From Christensenella sp. UBA1431 (lineage in GTDB: Bacteria; Bacillota; Clostridia; Christensenellales; UBA1431), in the NCBI GenBank assembly GCA_002329665.1, contig DCTV01000073.1, positions 13,608 through 22,553 of the forward strand: DNA of 8,946 nucleotides, in the 5' to 3' direction. A model generated the notes under the pieces. The model did no database searches. It was not told the origin of the DNA and was given only the letters and a program-made list of their open reading frames with translations. The position numbers and the translations under genes are program-made. Below, one piece after another: positions 1-5,237 of the stretch; position 1 is the stretch's first letter, and every line of letters starts with the position of its first letter.

Positions 1-632
1 CACGCGGCCGGCCGCCAGTCTTTTTTGTAAAGCCTGTACGCGGATACCGCCAGGAAAAAAGGCAGGATGGTCAGCACGGTCTTGTCGCGCACCATGACGC
101 CAAGAAGGCAGAAGAGCGCCGCGCAAACAAGCATGGCGGCGCGTTTTTTCTTTTTTCCTTCCTTCAAAAACGCGAAGGCGAAAAGGGCGAACCCCGCCGC
201 GAGGCAAAAATAGGCCTGCATCGTGAACTGCATATACAGGATGTCGGGCACGAGCGCCGTCCCGGCAAACGCCAGCGCGATGAGGTAGCGCAGTTTTCCC
301 GGAACGGTTTCGAGGATGAGGAACGAAAAGGCGGTCCCTGAAAGAAACAGGATCGCAAAATGCATCCAGCCGTACCAGTTGACGGCGGGCGCGGCCGAAA
401 AGAGCGCCTTGAGCACCACGCCCAGTACCGAGCTGGAGAAGATCATGTGCTCGCCCGGGACGCCGTAGGCGCCGGACACCGTAAGGCACATCGCGTAGTC
501 GTCGTTGAGCTGGTACTGGGCCCCCAATACCAGTGCCGTCAACGCCATCACGGCAAGGGTGATCGCCCCCGCCTCAAGCAGGTTTTTCCAGGTCGAACGC
601 TTCGTTTCCGGGTTTTGCGCCAGTGTGTCCAT
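1..632 (-). CDS. Polytopic membrane protein, GT-C glycosyltransferase candidate (partial, 3' end off window)
   Basis: This open frame runs from an ATG at 632 to the left edge with no stop, giving 210 residues. It begins MDTLAQNPETKRSTW and lies 19 bases after the preceding gene's stop. Hydrophobic segments lie near residues 20-39, 90-108, 116-132, 137-156, 166-181 and 186-202, and a basic KEGKKKKR patch (157-164) is probably cytoplasmic. The first external loop carries LNDDY (42-46). GT-C enzymes such as ArnT and PMT use acidic residues in the loop after helix 1 to bind the lipid-phosphate-sugar donor, so this placement fits a GT-C enzyme. VRDK (181-184) follows a later helix. Its position as the last visible gene of a sugar-activation and flipping operon supports a role as the final transferase on the outer face of the membrane. 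The GT-C assignment is inference: it could instead be a polymerase, or a membrane protein of unknown function. The start is supported by GGAAGG/GGAG-like bases upstream. Confidence 0.72.
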   Translation of the reverse strand, partial: MDTLAQNPETKRSTWKNLLEAGAITLAVMALTALVLGAQYQLNDDYAMCLTVSGAYGVPGEHMIFSSSVLGVVLKALFSAAPAVNWYGWMHFAILFLSGTAFSFLILETVPGKLRYLIALAFAGTALVPDILYMQFTMQAYFCLAAGFALFAFAFLKEGKKKKRAAMLVCAALFCLLGVMVRDKTVLTILPFFLAVSAYRLYKKDWRPAA

Positions 633-651
633 GCCTTCCCGCTTTCTCCCG

Positions 652-996
652 CTAAAACAGTGTGAATACGACGATCCCGAGGATGATGATGAGGTTGCCG
701 GCGATCTTTTGCCACGTGACCCTTTCCTTCAGGAAACCGAAGCCCAGCAGCATGATGAATACGTAGGACAGGCAGTTGATGATGCTGCCGTACTTGTATT
801 CGATCCACCGGTAGCCGATGATGTTCATCGCGAGGACCAGCACGAACAGCGCGTAGGAACCGAGCACGAGAGGGTTTAAGTATTCCCCCGCGCGTTTCGC
901 GTGCTCCCTGTTGGCGCTCACTTTCAGCATCGTCTGGGAGACGGCCGTGATGAACGCCCCCGCGATGAATATCAAAACCGACGTCGTGCTATTCAC
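652..996 (-). CDS. Small EmrE/EamA-like membrane protein, predicted second subunit of a lipid-sugar flippase
   Basis: The product has 114 residues and four predicted helices, near 5-25, 43-62, 69-89 and 97-113. It is the size of one SMR/EamA half, like ArnE and ArnF. A SQTMLK motif (20-25) closes helix 1, and FLKERVTWQKIAG (88-100) leads into helix 4, a common arrangement in this superfamily. I do not see the early membrane glutamate that EmrE uses for drug/proton exchange, which argues against a drug exporter. The start is GTG at 996, overlapping the upstream gene's stop by 8 bases (GTGAATAG), and no strong ribosome binding site is visible, so translational coupling is likely. Pairing with a second small four-helix protein next to an ArnC/GtrB-like transferase fits a heterodimeric undecaprenyl-phosphate-sugar flippase. 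The fold call is firm; the flippase role is inferred. Confidence 0.83.
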   Translation of the reverse strand: MNSTTSVLIFIAGAFITAVSQTMLKVSANREHAKRAGEYLNPLVLGSYALFVLVLAMNIIGYRWIEYKYGSIINCLSYVFIMLLGFGFLKERVTWQKIAGNLIIILGIVVFTLF

Positions 997-1381
997 TCTG
1001 CACCACCAGCCATATCCCGCCCGCGATCAGGGCCGAGCCGGCGAGGTTGCCCGCCGTGATCGGCTCTTGAAAAAACAGCGCCGCCCAGACCAGCGTCCAC
1101 ATGGTCAGGATCGACCTGTTTGCGTAGGCGACCGTAAGATCCATCACCTTGATGAGTTTCTGGTAGAAAAAAGCGTACACCGCGAGGACCGCGAGCATCA
1201 CGGCGGTATAGCCGGCGACCGCCCACGAAAACAGGCCCCGCTCGTTGGCCGCGTTGGCTGCAAGCTTGCTCAAAACGCCCACTGCCGAATACAAAAGGAT
1301 ATTCAGATGGAGCCACAGCAGGTGCTTGTGGGATGTCTTTCGTTTTGCGTCCGCCTTAGGTTTGGGTTCGGGCAGATTCAA
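989..1381 (-). CDS. Small EmrE/EamA-like membrane protein, predicted first subunit of a lipid-sugar flippase
   Basis: The product has 130 residues: a charged, lysine-rich N-terminus (about 1-20) and four predicted helices near 22-42, 52-72, 80-103 and 110-127. The third helix region contains AYANRSILTMW (85-95), and QEPITAGNLAG (105-115) leads into the last helix, both typical of EamA/SMR-like proteins. The start is TTG at 1381, preceded by GAGG nine bases upstream, and the frame overlaps the end of the acyltransferase gene by 26 bases. Its last 8 bases overlap the next small membrane gene. Two adjacent, non-identical four-helix proteins suggest an antiparallel heterodimer, as proposed for ArnE/ArnF, moving the lipid-linked aminosugar across the membrane. 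A quaternary-amine or drug efflux role is the alternative, but the operon context favours lipid-sugar translocation. Confidence 0.83.
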   Translation of the reverse strand: MNLPEPKPKADAKRKTSHKHLLWLHLNILLYSAVGVLSKLAANAANERGLFSWAVAGYTAVMLAVLAVYAFFYQKLIKVMDLTVAYANRSILTMWTLVWAALFFQEPITAGNLAGSALIAGGIWLVVQSE

Positions 1382-1925
1382 TCTTCAATTCCTCGCTGTC
1401 CATGATGCGGATGACCCGCGCCGGGTTCCCGGCCACGATCGCCCTGTCGGGGACGTCGCGGGTGACCACCGCGCCCGCGCCGACCACCGCGTCTTCGCCG
1501 ACGCGGGATACGCGGGGCAGTATCACGGCGTTCGCGCCGATCCAGCACCGTTTTTTAAAGACGACGCCGCAGGGCTCGACCTTCTTCTTCCTGCCCAGCG
1601 TGCGGTGCCCGTCGAGCCTGTGCATGTGGGTGAGCACCACGCTGCCCAGCGAAAACCATACGTCGTCCTCCACCGTCACGTCGCCCGTGTAGTCGATGGA
1701 AACACCCCGCGCCAGGAGCACGCGCCTGCCAATGCGAATGCGCCCGGAACTCCTGTGCGCGTGGTAGAGGCACACCTTTTCCTCGATTATGGGCCGGCTC
1801 CCGATCCTGAAAACGCAGCGGAACGCGGCGTTCCTGATGAACGCGAGCCCGGGCAGGTTGAACAGCTGGATGCCGAACACCATCTGGACGAAGCGGCGTA
1901 CGGCTTCGAGCAGGAAAGCTTTCAC
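1356..1925 (-). CDS. Left-handed beta-helix (hexapeptide) acyltransferase
   Basis: The product has 189 residues from a GTG at 1925, which overlaps the glycosyltransferase stop in the junction GTGA. The same frame stays open far upstream, but that part only shadows the glycosyltransferase gene. Residues 1-45 form a partly hydrophobic lead (FNLPGLAFIRNAAFRC). After that come hexapeptide turns: GRIRIGRRVLLARGVSI, GDVTVEDDVWFSLGSVVL, and a C-terminal CWIGANAVILPRV...VGEDAVVGAGAVV run ending in AGNPARVIR (165-173), a hallmark of the maltose/xenobiotic acetyltransferase group. H100 or H102 in LTHMHR is the likely catalytic histidine, and the segment 103-125 is the usual excursion loop. It probably uses acetyl-CoA. 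Next to a WecE-type transaminase it may N-acetylate the 4-amino group, replacing the GNAT enzyme WecD, or it may O-acetylate the sugar. The family is clear; the substrate is inferred. Confidence 0.85.
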   Translation of the reverse strand: MKAFLLEAVRRFVQMVFGIQLFNLPGLAFIRNAAFRCVFRIGSRPIIEEKVCLYHAHRSSGRIRIGRRVLLARGVSIDYTGDVTVEDDVWFSLGSVVLTHMHRLDGHRTLGRKKKVEPCGVVFKKRCWIGANAVILPRVSRVGEDAVVGAGAVVTRDVPDRAIVAGNPARVIRIMDSEELKIESARTQT

Positions 1926-2896
1926 CGGGTCCCCCCCGTTCCTTCGCCGTCTTGCCCGTCCTCGGGGCCGTTTACGCTGTCTTTCACGACGTACTGCGGC
2001 GTCTTGTTGATGCTGAGGTAGATGCGGCCGATATACTCGCCCAGGAGGCCTATGGAGAGGAGCTGCACCCCGCCCAGGAACAGCACGCTGATGATGGTGG
2101 AACTCCACCCGGCCACCGACGAGGGACCGACCAGGCTCCTGATGAACACCACGGCCATCAGGATGAGGGCCGCGAACGCGAAGAGGGTTCCGAGGACCGT
2201 CGCCCACCTTAGCGGTTTGACTGAAAAATTGGTGAATCCGTTGAGCCAGAGGCGCATCAGCTTGCGGAAGGTGTAGCCCGACCTGCCGACGGTGCGCGGA
2301 TCGTGCCGGACGACGACGTTGCCCACGTTGCGCGTCACCTGCAGGCACAGGCCGGGGATGTAGGGGAACGGCTTGTCGTACCGGGCGACCTCGTCGACCA
2401 CGAACCGGCGGGCGATGAAGAAACTCGACGTCGCGATGCTTTTGGGCTTGTCCAGCATGGCGGTCTGCATGAACGCGTTGACGCGGGACCCGAAATTCCT
2501 GAAAAAGCTGTGCTTCTTGTGCGCGTAATGGCCGTACACGAGGTCGAAACCGCCGTCGATCAGCTTGTCGAGCAACAGCGGCACTTCCTCGGGCGGCGTC
2601 TGAAGGTCGTCGTCGAGGCAGACCACATAGTCGCCCTTCACCTTCCTGAACCCCGCCATGATGGCGTTGGCCTGGCCGAAATTGCGGGAAAAATCGAGCG
2701 CGGTAACGTGCGCGTTTTTTTTCGCGGTTTCCCTGCATACCGCGTAGGACCCGTCGCTGCTTCCGTCGTTTATCAGGATCACCTCATAGTCGTAAGGCGT
2801 TTGAAGGGCCTCCACCATCGCGGCGATCCTGTCGGCCACCAGGCCGACTGTGTTTTCAGAATTGTAAACGGGGACCACGAAAGAGAGTTTCTCCAA
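1922..2896 (-). CDS. GT2 glycosyltransferase, GtrB/ArnC-like, probably acting on undecaprenyl phosphate
   Basis: The product has 324 residues, the length usual for ArnC and GtrB. It opens with SFVVPVYNSENTV (5-17), followed by the nucleotide-binding INDGSSDGS (42-50), RNFGQANAI (71-79) and the metal-binding DDDLQ (95-99). Two hydrophobic helices lie near 232-255 and 266-289, followed by LLGEYIGRIYLSI (284-296), the C-terminal signature of polyprenyl-phosphate sugar transferases. Members of this family move a sugar from a nucleotide donor to undecaprenyl or dolichyl phosphate on the cytoplasmic face. Here the donor would be the product of the adjacent transaminase, perhaps acylated. The start is TTG at 2896, set by GGGAGG nine bases upstream. 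A longer frame to 3082 would run into the transaminase gene and lacks family similarity. The sugar specificity is inferred from context. Confidence 0.93.
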   Translation of the reverse strand: MEKLSFVVPVYNSENTVGLVADRIAAMVEALQTPYDYEVILINDGSSDGSYAVCRETAKKNAHVTALDFSRNFGQANAIMAGFRKVKGDYVVCLDDDLQTPPEEVPLLLDKLIDGGFDLVYGHYAHKKHSFFRNFGSRVNAFMQTAMLDKPKSIATSSFFIARRFVVDEVARYDKPFPYIPGLCLQVTRNVGNVVVRHDPRTVGRSGYTFRKLMRLWLNGFTNFSVKPLRWATVLGTLFAFAALILMAVVFIRSLVGPSSVAGWSSTIISVLFLGGVQLLSIGLLGEYIGRIYLSINKTPQYVVKDSVNGPEDGQDGEGTGGTR

Positions 2897-3048
2897 TAGT
2901 GCTTGCCTCCCTGCGGGAATGAAATGCCCCGGCGATACTATTTGCGGGCCATCGGTATGCCCGTCAGCCCGCCCGGATGTTCCCTTACCTTTATTCTGCC
3001 CCGTTGCCCGGCCCTGTAACGAACCCTGCGGGCAGCCGTCGTTTTCGC
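2897..3048 (-). other. Non-coding gap between transaminase and glycosyltransferase
   Basis: These 152 bases separate the first two genes of the operon, while all later junctions overlap or nearly so. On the transcribed strand an inverted repeat CGGGC...GCCCG with a nine-base loop is visible around 2947-2965, with no T-run after it, so it does not look like an intrinsic terminator. I see no convincing internal promoter. It may be an mRNA processing or attenuation point, or simple spacer. Confidence 0.4.
2906..2911 (-). promoter_or_regulatory. Ribosome binding site that fixes the TTG start of the glycosyltransferase
   Basis: GGGAGG lies nine bases before the TTG at 2896-2894. The first residues after that TTG (EKLSFVVPVYN) match the usual N-terminus of GT2 enzymes, so this site selects TTG over upstream in-frame codons. 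Confidence 0.75.
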
Positions 3049-4188
3049 TCAGGACGCCTTCATGAAGAACTCGCGCACGCATCCGATAACGTACTCCACC
3101 TGCGCGTCCTGCAGTTCATAGTAGAGCGGCAGGCGGACCAGGCGCTCGCTTTCGGCCGTGGTGAACCTGTCCTCCCCGTGGAAACGCCCGTACTTCCTGC
3201 CCGCCGGCGAATCGTGCAGGGGAACGTAATGGAACACCGCCGTTACGCCCCTGCCTCTCATATGGGCGATGAATCCCGTCCTTTCCTGAATGTCGCGGCA
3301 CTTTATAAAGAAGATATGCCCGTTGCTCCTGCATTCGGGCGGGACCGCCGGCAACTCTATACGGCCTTCGGCCTGCAGGTCGAAAAGCCCGTCGTGGTAC
3401 GCGCGCCATATTTGAAGGCGCCGGGAGGTGATCTTATGGGCGATGTCCAGCTGCGCGCAGAGACAGGCCGCGTTGATCTCGCTGGGCAGATAGCTCGAGC
3501 CCATGGTCTGCCAGTTGTACTTGTCCACCTCGCCGCGGAAGAACCGGCTCCGGTCCGTGCCCTTTTCCCTGAGCATCTCGGCCGGCAGCTGGTACCCGGC
3601 GTCGGTCAGTATGAGGCACCCGCCCTCGCCCATCGAAAAATTCTTGGTCTCGTGGAAGCTGTAGGCCCCCATGTCGCCCAGGGTTCCCAGCGGCCTGCCG
3701 TTGTACGCCGAGAGCATTCCCTGCGCCGCGTCCTCGAGCAGGAAAAGGCCGTGGCGCCTCGCGATGCTTTCGATCGCGTCCATCTCGCAGGCGACGCCGG
3801 CGTAATGAATTACGCAGATCGCCTTGGTCCGGGACGTGATCGCGTGCTCTATCAGCGTTTCGTCGATGTTCATCGTATCGGGCCGTATGTCCACGAAGAC
3901 GCAGGTCGCGCCCCGCAGCACGAACGCGTTTGCCGCCGAGGGGAAGTTGTAGGATGGGATGATCACCTCGTCGCCCGGCCCTATTCCGCACAACACGGCC
4001 ATCATGTCCAGCGCGTGGCTGCACGACGTGGTCAACAGCACCTTCGGGGCGCCGGTAAGTTCCTCCAGCCATTTGCTCGCCTTTTTCGTAAAAGGGCCGT
4101 CGCCGCTTACTTTCCTGTTGACCTCGCACGCCTGCCGCATGTTTTCCAGCATACCGGGGACAAAAATCGGCATGTTATACGGTATCAT
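3049..4188 (-). CDS. wecE: dTDP-4-amino-4,6-dideoxygalactose transaminase (WecE/RffA type)
   Basis: The product has 379 residues, full length for the DegT/DnrJ/EryC1/StrS PLP aminotransferase family. It matches E. coli WecE as I remember it over its whole length: FVLRG (89-93), PDTMNIDETLIE (103-114), HYAGVACEMD (128-137), EDAAQG (152-157), SFHETKN (177-183), EKGT and FFRG, VDKY, GSSYLPSEI, GRIELP, VFHYVPLH, and FHGEDRFTT near the C-terminus. K182 is the expected Schiff-base lysine and D153 the PLP-ring aspartate. WecE converts dTDP-4-keto-6-deoxy-D-glucose and glutamate to dTDP-Fuc4N and 2-oxoglutarate in the cytoplasm. The keto substrate needs RmlA and RmlB, which are not in this window. 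The ATG at 4188 has GGAG eight bases upstream. It is the first gene of the minus-strand operon; the next gene starts 152 bases on. Attack by a VioA-like specificity (the gluco epimer) is less likely given the motif agreement. Confidence 0.93.
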   Translation of the reverse strand: MIPYNMPIFVPGMLENMRQACEVNRKVSGDGPFTKKASKWLEELTGAPKVLLTTSCSHALDMMAVLCGIGPGDEVIIPSYNFPSAANAFVLRGATCVFVDIRPDTMNIDETLIEHAITSRTKAICVIHYAGVACEMDAIESIARRHGLFLLEDAAQGMLSAYNGRPLGTLGDMGAYSFHETKNFSMGEGGCLILTDAGYQLPAEMLREKGTDRSRFFRGEVDKYNWQTMGSSYLPSEINAACLCAQLDIAHKITSRRLQIWRAYHDGLFDLQAEGRIELPAVPPECRSNGHIFFIKCRDIQERTGFIAHMRGRGVTAVFHYVPLHDSPAGRKYGRFHGEDRFTTAESERLVRLPLYYELQDAQVEYVIGCVREFFMKAS

Positions 4189-4212
4189 ATCCTACGCTCC
4201 GATACGATTCTG

Positions 4213-4229
4213 TTCCCTCCCGGAGGGAA
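4213..4229 (-). promoter_or_regulatory. Palindrome in the leader of the sugar operon
   Basis: TTCCCTCC and GGAGGGAA are perfect eight-base complementary arms around a single central base, inside the predicted 5' leader between the promoter and the wecE start. In RNA it could fold into a short, very stable hairpin; in DNA it could bind a dimeric regulator. The right arm resembles a Shine-Dalgarno sequence, but lies 24 or more bases before the ATG. No T-run follows, so it is not an intrinsic terminator. Confidence 0.45.
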
Positions 4230-4257
4230 GGCCGCCCGGCCGCAACAATACAGCAAC

Positions 4258-4286
4258 ATTATAGAGCACCGGCCCCACATATGCAA
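4258..4286 (-). promoter_or_regulatory. Sigma-70-type promoter of the sugar operon
   Basis: On the minus strand a perfect TATAAT (-10, at 4258-4263) lies 17 bases after TTGCAT (-35, at 4281-4286). Transcription would start near 4251 and give a leader of about 60 bases before the wecE ATG. The -10 is strong and the -35 matches only in its TTG. Confidence 0.7.
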
Positions 4287-4412
4287 GCTTGAACGGAGCG
4301 AATCGGTATGGAACCGGTTTTCGCCGGGGCGCCGGCGCAAAACCCCTCCCGCCCCTGCAAAAACACGAATAATTTTTATAAATCCTCCCGATTTTACGAA
4401 TTTCGCTGTTTA

Positions 4413-4440
4413 TTAATCACATGTTTTAAAGTATGATTAA
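4413..4440 (+). promoter_or_regulatory. TetR gene promoter region with candidate operator
   Basis: TTAATCA (4413-4419) and TGATTAA (4434-4440) form a perfect seven-base inverted repeat with a 14-base spacer, in an AT-rich patch just before the TetR-family gene. A plausible -10, TATGAT (4432-4437), overlaps the right arm, and the matching -35 (TTTATT, 4409-4414) is poor. TetR proteins often repress their own gene from symmetric sites that overlap the promoter, which fits this layout. The operator role is inferred. Confidence 0.45.
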
Positions 4441-4468
4441 CTCAAAGGGATGAAAGGAGGGCAGCAGA

Positions 4469-5047
4469 ATGCAGGGCAAGCACAACGCCGCCTACGACCG
4501 GATACTCGACGCGGCGGTCGAATCCCTTGAAACGGACGGCCTTGGCGGCGCGACGACGCGGGCAATCGCCCGGAAGGCCGGCGTGAACATCGCCTCGATC
4601 AACTACTATTTCCGCAGCAAGGAAAACCTGTTGGGCAAGGCCGCTGAAACGCTTATCAACAGGGCTTTCGACTGGGACGCGCTCGAAGAATCCGACGACA
4701 TGGACACCAGGGACCGCCTGGTCTATGGCCTGAACATGCTGCTCGAAGGCGCCCTGACCTACAACGAAACGCCGGAGGCGTTCATCGGATCGCTCATGCA
4801 GTCGGGACTGAACAGCCTCGTGCTCCGGCGGGTCCAATCCTTCATGCGGCGCGTCGTTAACGAGTTGAGCGAAGACGGCGATGCGGACCGCGACGCCGTG
4901 GAAATGAGCGTCTCGCAGGTCTTTTCCGCCGTACTGCTCCCCGGCATGCTGCTCCCCGGCATATACGACGATTTTGAGGGAGTGGACCTCATCGACCCGA
5001 GGCGCCGCCTGCAGTACATCCGCTACGCGGTCGACAGGCTGCTCTGA
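4469..5047 (+). CDS. TetR/AcrR-family transcriptional regulator
   Basis: The product has 192 residues, normal for TetR regulators. The N-terminal DNA-binding domain covers about residues 8-55. ILDAAVESLETDGLGGATT is the first helix region, and TTRAIARKAGVNIASINYYF (29-48) contains the helix-turn-helix with the family's NYYF recognition end, followed by RSKENLL. The C-terminal ligand-binding and dimerisation domain (about 60-192) is divergent, so the ligand cannot be predicted. The ATG at 4469 has AAGGAGG eight bases upstream. The gene is divergent from the sugar operon (280 bases apart) and convergent with a two-gene ABC exporter. TetR regulators beside ABC-2 exporters usually control them, so the exporter and its own gene are the likeliest targets; the sugar operon is the alternative. 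An inverted repeat upstream could be its operator. Confidence 0.92.
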   Translation: MQGKHNAAYDRILDAAVESLETDGLGGATTRAIARKAGVNIASINYYFRSKENLLGKAAETLINRAFDWDALEESDDMDTRDRLVYGLNMLLEGALTYNETPEAFIGSLMQSGLNSLVLRRVQSFMRRVVNELSEDGDADRDAVEMSVSQVFSAVLLPGMLLPGIYDDFEGVDLIDPRRRLQYIRYAVDRLL

Positions 5048-5052
5048 CCGCC

Positions 5053-5088
5053 AAAAAAGCGAAACAGCCGTCACGCCGGCTGTTTCGC
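5053..5088 (-). terminator. Intrinsic terminator of the ABC exporter operon
   Basis: Perfect 12-base arms GCGAAACAGCCG (5059-5070) and CGGCTGTTTCGC (5077-5088) enclose a six-base loop. On the minus strand the hairpin is followed by six T residues (A-run 5053-5058 on plus), the hallmark of an intrinsic terminator for leftward transcription from the exporter genes. On the plus strand no T-run follows, so it should stop the TetR transcript poorly, although the stem lies only 11 bases after that gene's stop codon. Confidence 0.88.
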
Positions 5089-5237
5089 AAGGTCGTCGTG
5101 CCTGAACGCGCGTCCGCGGCCTTTTTTTGCGGACGCTCCTCCATTTCTTTTATACGCTTCGCGCGGCCCCGTCATGTCTGAAATATTCCTGCCCCTCTCC
5201 CGCTTTTCAAACCGCCGAACCTGCCGCCGAAACGCGC
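5089..5237. other. Exporter 3' untranslated region with a second small inverted repeat
   Basis: No credible gene lies here. GCGTCCGC (5110-5117) and GCGGACGC (5129-5136) are eight-base complementary arms around an 11-base loop that contains seven T residues on the plus strand. It is not followed by a T-run on either strand. It would be part of the 3' tail of the exporter transcript, upstream of the terminator. Confidence 0.4.

Noticed and set aside
1356..2738. Long minus-strand frame of 460 codons
   Set aside because: Only its last 190 codons, from the GTG at 1925, encode the acyltransferase. The upstream part is an arginine/proline-rich shadow of the glycosyltransferase gene in another frame.
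2897..3082. N-terminal extension of the glycosyltransferase to 3082
   Set aside because: It would overlap the end of the transaminase gene, has a composition unlike GT2 proteins, and ignores the well-placed ribosome binding site before the TTG at 2896.
2977..4416. Plus-strand frame of 479 codons opposite the transaminase
   Set aside because: It is antisense to a gene with complete WecE motifs and has a low-complexity high-GC shadow composition with no recognisable domain. The same applies to the plus-strand frames opposite the exporter (6058-7029) and the DAHP synthase (7347-8102).
5071..5172. Possible 34-residue minus-strand peptide between the permease and the terminator
   Set aside because: It has no ribosome binding site, ends within the terminator stem, and is very basic, as expected from chance translation.
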